A stretch of 64,000 nt of DNA from DATJGR01 sp963812255 (GCA_963812255.1 CAWEUM010000005.1:248001-312000); one strand, 5' to 3'; positions 37,065 to 44,884 are shown, numbered from the stretch's first letter. A program made the numbers and translations. Notes: generated from the sequence alone by a model not told the origin.

Positions 37065-37574
37065 CTAATTGCCCCACAGCGATCTCGCCATGAATCCATA
37101 GAACCCAATCACACAGTTCAGGATGAGCCAGACCAGTCCGAGCAAATAGATCTGAAAACCGTAGGTAACGAGGAACCCGGCACCCACCGCAATCTTCAGG
37201 CTGATGACGAGAAGCGAAGCGCCGGCGAACGCCCACTCTGCACCAGAAAAGCGGCGCACCGAGAGCTGTTCTCGAATTGAAAGCACCCAGATGGAAAGAT
37301 GGAAGAGTCCGAAGAGTCCACACGAAACCCGCCACAGTGTTCGCTCCTGCAGGATTCCATTCAGGATGAGAGGCAGAAAGGCAAACGCAACGGCACCAAT
37401 GGCCGACTGCAGAAAGTCTGTGAGTTCGGCCCTCGATGTGGAGGCGCGTTCGGAACGGAATGCGATGAACATGCCGACGAACCCGATCAGCGTGATCGCT
37501 ATCTCCGCAACTGTCTGGAGCGCTTCCAACGTTCTACTTACGGTTGGCTTCGGCGGGCGATGAGTAACTTGCAT
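37065..37574 (-). CDS. Polytopic membrane protein of unknown function
   Basis: The product has 169 residues with about five hydrophobic helices (AEIAITLIGFVGMFIAF, AIGAVAFAFLPLILNGI, GLFGLFHLSIWVLSI, ASLLVISLKIAVGAGF and GLVWLILNCVIGFYGFM). It belongs to no family I can name. ATG 37574 lies one nucleotide after the stop of copy 4 and the gene precedes copy 3 by 78 bp, so it is embedded in the same five-gene minus-strand operon that ends in the cytochrome c. Membrane partner of the family is a reasonable inference. Confidence 0.75.
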   Translation of the reverse strand: MQVTHRPPKPTVSRTLEALQTVAEIAITLIGFVGMFIAFRSERASTSRAELTDFLQSAIGAVAFAFLPLILNGILQERTLWRVSCGLFGLFHLSIWVLSIREQLSVRRFSGAEWAFAGASLLVISLKIAVGAGFLVTYGFQIYLLGLVWLILNCVIGFYGFMARSLWGN

Positions 37575-37575
37575 T

Positions 37576-38085
37576 TCATGTTGAGTGCCTCATGGTCGCG
37601 CTCCATTTGGCCGAATCGGCGGCCACGATCTGATCGATGAGTCTCTGCAACTCCGGGTACGAATCGAACGACTGGCGGGCTTCCGTCCAGTACGATCTCC
37701 CGCCCCGTGTGGTGAGAACCGAGGACATATCCGCGCGCACGGCGCCCCAGCGAGGTTCGCCAAGCGTTCCATTCTCGTACAGGCTGAACAGGCCCTCCCA
37801 GTTGGTCATGAATTGACCAACCTGGTAAAAGTAGAGGTGCCGCTCGTCATCGTCCAAGGCGGAAGGATCCTCACCACCTACTCGAAATATGCGTGAGGTT
37901 TCCGTCGAGGTCGTTACTGAACGAATCGCGTCCCCATAGGACTGCATGTAGGAATAGACAGCCCGGGTGCGCTCTGCCTTGGTGTTCTGGTGAACCTGCA
38001 TTGCCAGATAGAGCAGCGACGCGACGACTCCAACGGATCCAACAATCTCGCCGATGTTGCCGAGATCCTCGAGCGTTAAAGCCAC
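37576..38085 (-). CDS. NWDAIGAIG-family membrane protein, copy 4
   Basis: The product has about 169 residues from GTG 38085 (VALTLEDLGNIGEIVGSVGV), chosen because the family motif begins right after; the open frame extends further upstream to 38157 without family character. Membrane helix followed by MQVHQNTKAERTRAVYSYMQ. C-terminal domain includes LYFYQVGQFMTNWEGLFSLY. First gene of the operon copy 4 - polytopic protein - copy 3 - copy 2 - cytochrome c. The start is uncertain by up to 24 codons. Confidence 0.78.
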   Translation of the reverse strand: MALTLEDLGNIGEIVGSVGVVASLLYLAMQVHQNTKAERTRAVYSYMQSYGDAIRSVTTSTETSRIFRVGGEDPSALDDDERHLYFYQVGQFMTNWEGLFSLYENGTLGEPRWGAVRADMSSVLTTRGGRSYWTEARQSFDSYPELQRLIDQIVAADSAKWSATMRHST

Positions 38086-38626
38086 ACTTGCGGGCCCCAC
38101 ACCGTTGCGCACAGCCTGGTAGGCAGCCTCGCTGATGAAGTGATCGAAAGCCCACACGATGACTCTCGACGCGGCTCGTCCGAACTTCGCGCACTCAACT
38201 CCACGATCGACATGCCCATGCCCCCTGCGGTGGCTGGTTGGGAGACTAGCTCAAGATCGGGTGCCTCACGAGTAGTTCGACGGCTACAATCGGACGGTCT
38301 CGCAGGCGCGGACGGTTCATTGTCAGCTGAATCTTTCCTTTGCTCAGTCGTTGAGGTCGTCATTGGAATCGCTGGTTCCCGGGCATCGTGGCTGCGCCAT
38401 ATCACGAACTGGCCGCCGGTCCGATGAATTTTTCTGCAAACCTTGTTCGCCGCATCGGCTGCTGCAGGGTGATCGTGTGACTGATGCAGCGGGTGATTTA
38501 ATGACGCTAAGCGATATACGCAATCTCGGCGATGAGGGATTTCTTGCGCTAGGTGGATGGGCGGCTCGCGGCAGGGTCGCGTCGGTTCAGACATAGCCTG
38601 CGCTGACCAGTTTGAGGGTGAATCGA
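38086..38626. other. 540-bp spacer without a clear gene
   Basis: This separates divergent family copies 4 and 5. Open frames here show no coding character or recognisable motif. It must hold both promoters. GAGGG at 38614-38618 is the ribosome-binding site of copy 5. Confidence 0.45.
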
Positions 38627-39193
38627 ATGACAATCATGGAGTTAGGCGCACTCGGCGAGTTCTTTGGTGCTGTCGTTGTGTTCATCACGTTGATCTACCT
38701 CGCGTTGCAGGTTCGGCACGCCCGGTCGGAGCTGCGCACGAGTGTGCAGAACGCCCGGCTGCAAGGGGTACGGGATCAATGGCTGGCGCGTCTGCAGAAT
38801 CCGGAGTTAGTCGATGCGATGATCAAGGTGGAGCGGGCTTCGAACTCGACATTCTTGCAACGGGGATTCGTTGGCGCGCTGATCGACCAAATGGGACTCA
38901 CACCGCGCGAGGCGTATCTGATTTTCTGCGACCAGGTCGTCAACTGGCAGAACTGGATTGCGGCGATAAACAACCTCGACGATCAATCGCCAGATTCGCT
39001 GGCGAGGATGAATGCATCTATTGAGAGGTCGTACACGGAGAGCTACGGAAAGCTGTTCTGGGACTACCAGCGAGCGGCGAATGTGGAGAAGAACGCCGTT
39101 CGCTACATCAAGAAATTGTTGGCGAACTCAAGTGATACTCCCTTAGATGGGTTGAAGACCGAGCCAAAGGCATCATCGCCTGGATTTCGGTAA
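38627..39193 (+). CDS. NWDAIGAIG-family membrane protein, copy 5
   Basis: The product has 188 residues from ATG 38627, 8 nt after GAGGG. MTIMELGALGEFFGAVVVFI then TLIYLALQVRHARSELRTSV shows the family helix and junction. The soluble part has QMGLTPREAYLIFCDQVVNW and ends with a longer, charged tail. Copy 6 follows 22 bp downstream on the same strand. Confidence 0.82.
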   Translation: MTIMELGALGEFFGAVVVFITLIYLALQVRHARSELRTSVQNARLQGVRDQWLARLQNPELVDAMIKVERASNSTFLQRGFVGALIDQMGLTPREAYLIFCDQVVNWQNWIAAINNLDDQSPDSLARMNASIERSYTESYGKLFWDYQRAANVEKNAVRYIKKLLANSSDTPLDGLKTEPKASSPGFR

Positions 39194-39215
39194 CGAATAC
39201 CATCAGAGTTAAATC

Positions 39216-39767
39216 ATGAACCTTGAGCAACTCGCAAATATCGGCGAATTTATCAGCGGGATTGCGGTCATCGCGTCGCTAATCTATCTCGCGATCCAGA
39301 TCCGACAGAATACCCAATCAGTCAAAAGTTCCACGCTCGCCACAAACACGACAAACTGGAGTTCAATGCTGGTTAATCTGGCCGATGCTGGAAAGTCCGA
39401 AGCCTATCTGAGCGGCATTGTGGGAAGAGAAGACATAAGTGCGGCGCATTTCCTTCAGTTCGTTCAAATTGCGCGAGCAATCATGGTTAGTTGGGAAACT
39501 CAGCACTATCAGTTTCTAAACGGCGCCTTGGATAGAGATATTTATGTCGGCTACGAACGGGCCTGCAAGGATCAAATTCTGGTTTTTCCGGGATTTCAAA
39601 TGGTATGGGAGATTACTCGTGAAGGATTCTCTCCCGCGTTTAGCGAATTGATCGATAAGTTGATCAATGAAATCGACGAAGGGGATTCGTTCCTGATGAT
39701 ACAGAAGTGGCAGCAGCTGGCCAGACAACGCAGGACGGACCGCAAACCCGGAACACCCGATCAGTAG
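39216..39767 (+). CDS. NWDAIGAIG-family membrane protein, copy 6
   Basis: The product has 183 residues. MNLEQLANIGEFISGIAVIA and SLIYLAIQIRQNTQSVKSST carry the family pattern; the C-terminal domain includes ISAAHFLQFVQIARAIMVSW, matching the fragment at 46855. Local base composition is clearly more AT-rich than neighbours, suggesting a separate origin. It is in tandem with copy 5. Confidence 0.82.
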   Translation: MNLEQLANIGEFISGIAVIASLIYLAIQIRQNTQSVKSSTLATNTTNWSSMLVNLADAGKSEAYLSGIVGREDISAAHFLQFVQIARAIMVSWETQHYQFLNGALDRDIYVGYERACKDQILVFPGFQMVWEITREGFSPAFSELIDKLINEIDEGDSFLMIQKWQQLARQRRTDRKPGTPDQ

Positions 39768-39810
39768 TAGCCGCCACTGGTCGCTATAGGATCGACCCGC
39801 TTAGCGCCAG

Positions 39811-39886
39811 TGTCCGCAGCGGTCGAAAGCGGTCGTTAGCGCAGCAACGTGGAAGCGTCAGCTTGCGGCCAGTAGCCGCCGCTTTC
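39811..39886. repeat. Pair of degenerate GTCCGC...AAGCGG hairpins
   Basis: Two imperfect inverted repeats (TGTCCGCAGCGGTCGAAAGC at 39811 and CGTCAGCTTGCGGCCAGTAG at 39856) lie between copies 6 and 7. Related elements occur near 40507, 41321-41348, 41844-41872 and 42541-42570, mostly at ends of family copies. The shared pattern is about CGTCNGCTTTCGGCC then AGAAGCGGACG. Confidence 0.55.
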
Positions 39887-39890
39887 CGTT

Positions 39891-39944
39891 GGCTGGTTCC
39901 GCATCAGGGTCTACGCTCTCCCCATCCACACGGGCGGGGATGCG
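39891..39944 (+). promoter_or_regulatory. Conserved leader of family copy 7
   Basis: CTACGCTCTCCCCATCCACA followed by CGGGCGGGGATGCG and the ATG recurs with few changes in front of copy 10 (41911-41973) and copy 12 (44550-44612). The GGGGAT acts as the ribosome-binding site; the upstream part may hold a shared promoter (TACGCT as a candidate -10). Confidence 0.55.
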
Positions 39945-40454
39945 ATGAACTGGGATGCGATTGGGGCCATTGGAGATTTTGTCGGGGGAGCCGCAGTTAT
40001 CGTGACGCTTGCGTATCTGGCGTTGCAGGTCAAGGCATCGCGAGCGGAGTCGACTGCGAGCAGCATCGCGGCTCTTGGAGAACACTCTCGCGGGGTTCGT
40101 GATCTCTTCATCGAGAACGCCGAGTTGTGGATCAAAGGCAACGCCGGGGTGGAATTGACTGCCGCGGAACGCTTCGCGTTCGATGAACTGGTGGAGGCCA
40201 AGTCGGACCGAGACTTCTACAGTTTCCTGCAGTTCGCTGCCATCGGCAGCTATCACGCAACAGTTCCAGCGGCAACGCTTGCGCTGTTCTTGCACCAGCA
40301 CCCGGTGGCCTATGCGCGATGGCGGGCACTGCAGGCGGGGTACACGTCGTCGCGTAGCCGGATCGGCGTTTCGAACGAAGGCGACGACTGGATCCGCGTA
40401 GTGACCGAAGCGGTGGTTACGCTGCAGGGGATGGAAGAGCCCGCCGAGGCATAG
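39945..40454 (+). CDS. NWDAIGAIG-family membrane protein, copy 7
   Basis: The product has 169 residues. MNWDAIGAIGDFVGGAAVIV and TLAYLALQVKASRAESTASS define the family motif and membrane helix. The C-terminal domain has GVELTAAERFAFDELVEAKS, LALFLHQHPVAYARWRALQA and ends QGMEEPAEA. It is the closest relative of copy 10: 5' about 150 bp and 3' about 100 bp are nearly alike while the middle differs strongly. Confidence 0.85.
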   Translation: MNWDAIGAIGDFVGGAAVIVTLAYLALQVKASRAESTASSIAALGEHSRGVRDLFIENAELWIKGNAGVELTAAERFAFDELVEAKSDRDFYSFLQFAAIGSYHATVPAATLALFLHQHPVAYARWRALQAGYTSSRSRIGVSNEGDDWIRVVTEAVVTLQGMEEPAEA

Positions 40455-40460
40455 GGATGT

Positions 40461-40507
40461 AGCGCCCGGCATTGCATTCGGTGATGGTGATGCAGGCTAA
40501 CGCGCGA
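40461..40507 (+). repeat. 3' flank repeat of copy 7
   Basis: CCCGGCATTGCATTCGGTGA then TGGTGATGCAGGCTAACGCG recurs nearly unchanged after copy 10 at 42491-42537. It shows that the duplicated unit includes non-coding flanks on both sides of the gene. Confidence 0.8.
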
Positions 40508-40654
40508 CTGTTCGCTTACGGCCAAGATACGATACCGACGATCGGGTTGCTCATTCGGTGGGACGTTCGGCTATGAGGTCCACCCACCTGGTATCCGTAA
40601 CGCAGCGCAGAGCGCCACCGCGTTACTATGCACAATCAATCGGAGGGGACGATC

Positions 40655-40858
40655 ATGGCGCGGTCTGAACATCATCCCAATGGGCTGATCCACTACAACC
40701 CGCAGCTGAGTTACCGCGGCTATACGTTGTTCACGGCCGATCAGAACAAGGCGTTCCTGATCGACATGGAGGGGCGGTTCGTCCACCAGTGGGAGAATGC
40801 GCTAGGAATCACCAACGCAGAGCTGTTGCCCAACGGCAATCTCATGGCGCTGGCTGAC
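40655..40858 (+). pseudogene. Arylsulfotransferase-like N-terminal fragment
   Basis: ATG 40655 after GGAGGGG starts MARSEHHPNGLIHYNP, then YRGYTLFTADQNKAFLIDME and GRFVHQWENALGITNAELLP, as at the N-terminus of arylsulfotransferase (ASST) family proteins. The similarity ends after LMALA near 40858, where the sequence switches to the reverse-oriented copy 8. Only about 68 of more than 400 codons remain. Confidence 0.7.
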
Positions 40859-40861
40859 AGA

Positions 40862-41223
40862 TTGATCCTGATAATTTGCTGCAGTGCTTGCCACCGCCCT
40901 TGAGGTAGCGTTCCGCGCTTCCACTCGTAGTATTCGCATTCGCGCATGTGCATGGACAGCTGCATCCACGCATCCACGTTCATTTTCTCGACATCGTTGA
41001 GGTCGGTTGGCGCGCTATACGATTTTACGAGCGCTGGCAGAGTATCTGTGGATCGATAAAGGCCATGAGTTCGTCCCGCACGGCCGCAGCGCTCGCATAA
41101 CTCGTCTGCGTGACTGTTTGCTGCTTCGTCTGATGCGTTTGAACTGCCAGATAGATGAGCGTCACGACGACCACGAAACTGCTCACTAGTTCACCTATCG
41201 CGCCCAATGGCTTCCCAGTTCAT
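40862..41223 (-). pseudogene. NWDAIGAIG-family copy 8, broken by two frameshifts and a 3' truncation
   Basis: ATG 41223 reads MNWEAIG and then, after one extra G, runs into a stop; the correct continuation (MGAIGELVSSFVVVVTLIYL) is in the next frame. That frame ends near 41028, and the remainder (DTLPALVKSYSAPTDLNDVE, then WMQLSMHMRECEYYEWKRG) continues in a third frame until it meets the arylsulfotransferase fragment tail to tail at about 40860. Confidence 0.75.
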
Positions 41224-41320
41224 GACGCCCTTCCAACGGCTAGTTCACGGGAGGCTAGCTCAAACGATTCAAAGTATCCGAACTGATTCGAAAGCGGCCG
41301 TGGGTGCGGCAGTGTCGAAA

Positions 41321-41348
41321 CGTCAGCTTTCGGCCAGGAGCGGTCACG
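41321..41348. repeat. Degenerate hairpin of the same type as 39811-39886
   Basis: CGTCAGCTTTCGGCCAGGAG followed by CGGTCACG lies just beyond the stop of broken copy 9 and upstream of broken copy 8. Confidence 0.5.
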
Positions 41349-41357
41349 CAGACTATC

Positions 41358-41787
41358 TCACCTAGTCGGAGGTTTCTCCGTCTTGTCCAGAGCGGCCACT
41401 GCTTCGACCACTTCGCCAATCCAGTTAGCGGCTACAGACTCCTCTGAACCAGCCGCTAACTCAGCTAGCCAGTAGGCGTTTGCAGCCGGATGTCGGTGAA
41501 GGAAATTGGCCATTGCAGCAACCTGTACCCCTTGATACGCACCGGCGGTTCCCAGCATCGCCTGTCTACCGTATGCAAAGAAATGAAAGTTGTTTCTCAA
41601 CACGACAAGCTGATGAAACACAAAACGCTCAGCTGAGGTCGCTGACGTCCCTTCCAGTGATAGACGATTGGTTCGCTGCAGACTCTCTAGTCGACGCTCG
41701 GATCTGCAGCGCGAGATAAGCCAAGGTCACAATCACGGCTAGCGCTCCGACCATGTCCCCAACCGCCCCTATCGCGTCCCAGTTCAT
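41358..41787 (-). pseudogene. NWDAIGAIG-family copy 9, internal deletion and frameshift
   Basis: ATG 41787 gives MNWDAIGAVGDMVGALAVIV and TLAYLALQIRAST, then ends at a TGA near 41635. The C-terminal part (FVFHQLVVLRNNFHFFAYGR, ANFLHRHPAANAYWLAELAA) resumes in another frame. Compared with copy 10, about 35 codons between the helix and the AERFVF segment are gone and the frame is lost. Confidence 0.78.
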
Positions 41788-41910
41788 CCGTCCCTCCCTA
41801 CTCATTTTCGAGAGAGACTACACCAGCGTAGGTCGATTGCTATGTCGGCCCGGGGTCGGAAGCGGACATTCGATTTCACGCTACAGCGCGCCGTCGAGAC
41901 CTGGATTCGC

Positions 41911-41973
41911 CTGACCGTTCCCTGATGGCGCGTCCCGTTCTACGCTCTACCCATCCACACAGGAGGGGATGCG
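41911..41973 (+). promoter_or_regulatory. Conserved leader of family copy 10
   Basis: CTGACCGTTCCCTGATGGCG, CGTCCCGTTCTACGCTCTAC and CCATCCACACAGGAGGGGAT are closely matched at 44550-44612 before truncated copy 12, and partly before copy 7. AGGAGGGG is a strong Shine-Dalgarno. Confidence 0.6.
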
Positions 41974-42486
41974 ATGAATTGGGATGCGATTGGGGCGGTT
42001 GGAGATTTTGTCGGGGGAGCCGCGGTTATCGTGACGCTGGCCTATCTGGCGTTGCAGGTCAGGGCATCGACAAAGGAGTCGGAAGCCAGCGCCTTTACGG
42101 TAACCGGCGCACAAATGAACCTGATTCGAAGTCAGTTGATGGAGCATGTCGAGGTGTGGGTTAAGGGCAATTCTGGCAGCGAATTGAGTGCTCCAGAACG
42201 TATTGTGTTTGACCAACTCGTGGAGTCGCGCGCCGATCATCATTTCATTGGGTTCAGTAGAAGCGTGATCCGCGGCTCTGGTCGCCAAGGGATTCACGTT
42301 TCTGCTCTGGCGTTGTTCTTACACCAGTATCCCGCTGCCTACGCGAGTTGGCGGACCTACAATCAATCGCTCATGCTGTCGCGGCAACGGCTCAGCGTGC
42401 CAGGGACTTTTTCGAACGAATGGATCCGAAGTGTGACCGAAGCCGTGGCAGCGCTGGAGGGAATGGAGGAACCCGCCGAGGCATGA
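41974..42486 (+). CDS. NWDAIGAIG-family membrane protein, copy 10
   Basis: The product has 170 residues. MNWDAIGAVGDFVGGAAVIV and TLAYLALQVRASTKESEASA are almost the same as copy 7. The soluble domain has SAPERIVFDQLVESRADHHF and LALFLHQYPAAYASWRTYNQ and ends EGMEEPAEA. Strong RBS. The pattern of conserved ends and diverged core relative to copy 7 suggests that the soluble domain is under different selection from the membrane anchor. Confidence 0.85.
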   Translation: MNWDAIGAVGDFVGGAAVIVTLAYLALQVRASTKESEASAFTVTGAQMNLIRSQLMEHVEVWVKGNSGSELSAPERIVFDQLVESRADHHFIGFSRSVIRGSGRQGIHVSALALFLHQYPAAYASWRTYNQSLMLSRQRLSVPGTFSNEWIRSVTEAVAALEGMEEPAEA

Positions 42487-42490
42487 GAAG

Positions 42491-42570
42491 GCAGCACCCG
42501 GCATTGCATTCGGTGATGGTGATGTAGGTTAACGCGCGACCGTCCGCTATCGGGGCCAGAAGCAGACGCT
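42491..42570 (+). repeat. 3' flank repeat of copy 10 with hairpin
   Basis: GCACCCGGCATTGCATTCGG repeats the flank seen after copy 7, and is followed at 42541 by CGTCCGCTATCGGGGCCAGA then AGCAGACG, the best-formed example of the local hairpin family. Confidence 0.7.
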
Positions 42571-42699
42571 CATGGAGAATCGGCGTCGACATCGCTCTGG
42601 CGATTCCCGTCAACCGAGGTTTTCAAAAAGCGCGACGGTACTCGCAAGTTCTTCTTCGAGATCTATCCCGTCAGCGAATCGATGGCACCTGTCGGCTCG

Positions 42700-42918
42700 T
42701 CACTCATCTGCGAGGATTGCCGCGACGACACTTCGGATTTCTCCAGCATGCGCATCCTGAGGCACGACACGACCCAGACCGTTGGCTGTTACACGCACAC
42801 TGACGTTGAACTGATCCCGTCCCATTGGCATGCAGAGCAACGCAACACCCGCGGTGACCGCCGTCATCGTCGTTCCGTGGCCCGCGTGCGTGACAACCAA
42901 CGAGGCATGTCGAATCAC
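42700..42918 (-). pseudogene. C-terminal fragment of a macrolide/UDP-type glycosyltransferase
   Basis: The minus strand encodes ASLVVTHAGHGTTMTAVTAG then VALLCMPMGRDQ, the nucleotide-sugar binding signature of GT1 (MGT/UGT) enzymes. Nothing of the N-terminal domain exists; the IS66 end begins at 42920, two bases past the fragment, so the insertion or a linked deletion removed it. The 42570-42690 stretch contains an unassigned reading (KKRDGTRKFFFEIYPVSES) that may be another relic. Confidence 0.7.
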
Positions 42919-43039
42919 TGTAACCGTCCGGTGACCACCGTCTCGTCTGATCGGTGATACTTGTTGATGATGCGTGTTCGTGAAGCGGACACGTTGTACG
43001 TGTCCGCTTGAAGATCAAATGGACACGTAGGGGCACGCG

Positions 43040-43456
43040 ATGGTTTCGGAACAAGGGACGGTTACGCGCCGACGTATGCGCACGCTTGCGGAGAAGCGGC
43101 GGATCGTCGAAGAGACGTTGGTGCGCGGCGCGTCGGTGGCGGCGATTGCGCGCAAGCACGATGTGAACGCGAACCTCGTATTCGGTTGGCGGCGGTTGTA
43201 CAAGCAAGGCGTGTTAGAAGCTTGCCGAGAACCGGCGGCCAAGTTGGTGCCGGTAGAGGTGATGACGCCGACGATCGTGGCCGCACGCAGCTCGAAGGCG
43301 GAAGTCTCGAAGACTCCTGTGTCTACAGACCCGACTGCGCCAAGCAACCATCTCGAGATCGAGTGGCCCGATGGGGTTCGAGTACGCCTGCATGGATCGG
43401 TCGAGCCCGCTGTGTTGAACGCGGTGCTCGCGGCGTTGACGCGGAAGCACCGATGA
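43040..43456 (+). CDS. tnpA: IS66 accessory protein TnpA
   Basis: The product has 138 residues. N-terminal helix-turn-helix (EKRRIVEETLVRGASVAAIA and DVNANLVFGWRRLYKQG) and a C-terminal WPDGVRVRLHGSVEPAVL are typical of IS66 OrfA. The stop overlaps tnpB by 4 bp (ATGA). Confidence 0.9.
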   Translation: MVSEQGTVTRRRMRTLAEKRRIVEETLVRGASVAAIARKHDVNANLVFGWRRLYKQGVLEACREPAAKLVPVEVMTPTIVAARSSKAEVSKTPVSTDPTAPSNHLEIEWPDGVRVRLHGSVEPAVLNAVLAALTRKHR

Positions 43457-43803
43457 TCGCGTTGCCAGCCGGGGTCAAGGTGTGGCTCGCGGCGGGTGCG
43501 ACGGACATGCGCAACGGCTTCGACGGACTGGCCGGGCTGGTGCAGACACAGCTTGCGGAAGATCCGTTCTCCGGTCAGCTGTTCGTGTTCCGCGGCCGCC
43601 GCGGTGATCGCATCAAAGTGCTGTGGTGGGACGGCGACGGTTTATGTCTGTATGCGAAGCGCCTGGAACGCGGCCGGTTCGTCTGGCCGCAGGCAACCGC
43701 AGGTCGTATCTCGCTGTCGGCGGCGCAACTGTCGATGTTGCTCGAGGGGATCGACTGGCGACATCCAGCACGCAGCTTCGAACGACCGATGCTGGCCGTT
43801 TGA
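43453..43803 (+). CDS. tnpB: IS66 accessory protein TnpB (Orf2)
   Basis: The product has 116 residues. ATDMRNGFDGLAGLVQTQL and FRGRRGDRIKVLWWDGDGLC are the hallmark sequence of IS66 Orf2. Full length. ATG 43453 fixed by overlap with tnpA; an upstream longer frame is not used. Confidence 0.93.
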   Translation: MIALPAGVKVWLAAGATDMRNGFDGLAGLVQTQLAEDPFSGQLFVFRGRRGDRIKVLWWDGDGLCLYAKRLERGRFVWPQATAGRISLSAAQLSMLLEGIDWRHPARSFERPMLAV

Positions 43804-43894
43804 TCCGCATGATGCCCCGTATCGTAGTACAAAAACCCTGTGTTTTTATTGATATGTACATGTAATGAGTCGATGACTTTAGTACAACACCGGG

Positions 43895-44163
43895 GTGTCA
43901 AACCTTGATCTCCCCAACGACCTGATACAGCTGCAGCGATTGGTCATCGAGAGTCGCCCGGCACTTGAAAAAGCCCATCACGAGACCGAAGAAGCCCGTC
44001 ACGAACTCAAAGCGGCACACAGTCAGATCCAAAACGCGATGTCTTGATCGAACACCTGAAGTTGCAGATCGCCAAGCTGCGACGGCAACAGTTCGGACGT
44101 TCCTCGGAACAACTCGATCAGCAGATCGCGCAGCTCGAACTCACGCTGGAAGAACTCGAATCG
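43895..44163 (+). pseudogene. tnpC: IS66 transposase TnpC, N-terminal fragment with frameshift
   Basis: GTG 43895 gives MSNLDLPNDLIQLQ and an RPALEKAHHETEEA coiled coil. The frame ends at TGA after QIQNAMS; the continuation HLKLQIAKLRRQQFGRSSEQ is in another frame and stops matching at ELESP near 44163. The DDE domain is absent. Confidence 0.8.
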
Positions 44164-44513
44164 CCAGCACGGTTTCGATTCTGGAGCCGTCGAAGCTGAC
44201 GGATGAGCAGGTCTACCAACTACTTGTCTACGTGGATTCGGTCATGAATGTCGCTTGGAACACCTGGCTCGCCTATCGCGCGGGTGACGCTCCGGAAGAG
44301 AGTTGGGATGCCGCGCTCGAGTGGGTCGGCAGCTTCTTCTCGTATGACGCCGCGAAGATCGTCTGGAACCAGCACAAGGAGGGGTATCCAAAGCCGTTTG
44401 CGGATGCGGTCGATGCGTCACTGGCTCGTCATGGGGATACCATGCACCGAGTTTTGACGGGCTCGATCGCCGACATACGTAAGCTCCCGAATCGGAGCCA
44501 GACTGCGCCCTGA
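44164..44513 (+). pseudogene. NWDAIGAIG-family copy 11, C-terminal fragment
   Basis: From about 44170 the frame reads VSILEPSKLTDEQVYQLLVY, AWNTWLAYRAGDAPEESWDA and FSYDAAKIVWNQHKEGYPKP, ending at TGA 44511-44513. The pattern (aromatic-rich helix, AWxxWLAY, then W...F) matches the C-terminal domain of other copies such as 47211-47693. The N-terminal anchor is missing, replaced by the IS66 fragment. Confidence 0.65.
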
Positions 44514-44549
44514 CCTTCGCTACATCGACAACGTGCTGGCAAAGCCAGG

Positions 44550-44612
44550 CTGACCATTCCGTGATGGTGCGTCCCGTTCTACGCTTTGTTCATCCACAAA
44601 AGAGGGGATGGG
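44550..44612 (+). promoter_or_regulatory. Conserved leader of truncated copy 12
   Basis: CTGACCATTCCGTGATGGTG, CGTCCCGTTCTACGCTTTGT and CATCCACAAAAGAGGGGATG match the leader at 41911-41973 in about four of five positions. Confidence 0.6.
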
Positions 44613-44884
44613 ATGAACTGGGATGCGATTGGGGCGATTGGGCAGATGCTGGGTTCCATCGCGGTGTTCGTCACGCTTTGGTATCTCGCGGTTCAGACGC
44701 GTCAGGTGAGGCAGGAAGTTCGGCACGCCATGGATCGAGGGATTACCGAGGATGCCAACAACTGGCTGTATCGGGTGATCGAGCATCCGGAGATCGCCGA
44801 GCTGTACCGAACGGGAATGAGGAAGCCGGACGTGGCCGAGCGCTGCACGTGGTTGCAATTGGCGGGTGTTAATCTCTTTCGGCA
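44613..44884 (+). pseudogene. NWDAIGAIG-family copy 12, 3'-truncated at the PHP gene
   Basis: ATG 44613 gives MNWDAIGAIGQMLGSIAVFV and TLWYLAVQTRQVRQEVRHAM, then ERCTWLQLAGVNLFRQW. Right after this the sequence becomes the start of the PHP phosphatase gene in another frame, so the copy lost about 70 C-terminal codons. It could still make an anchored fragment; its leader now drives a fused transcript into the PHP gene. Confidence 0.75.

Larger units (their letters stand above)
42920..44163 (+). mobile_element. Partial IS66-family element
   Basis: The left terminus GTAACCGTCCGGTGACC at 42920 is IS66-like. tnpA, tnpB and the beginning of tnpC follow in the canonical order. The element stops inside tnpC near 44163, where a fragment of family copy 11 begins. 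The right end and most of the large transposase are missing, so it is immobile. Confidence 0.82.

Noticed and set aside
38076..38633. 185-codon minus-strand frame between copies 4 and 5
   Set aside because: Pro/Arg/Ser-rich with no domain and no ribosome-binding site; treated as spacer.
39811..42570. CRISPR array
   Set aside because: The repeats are degenerate, irregularly spaced by hundreds of bases and lie between genes; no cas genes occur.
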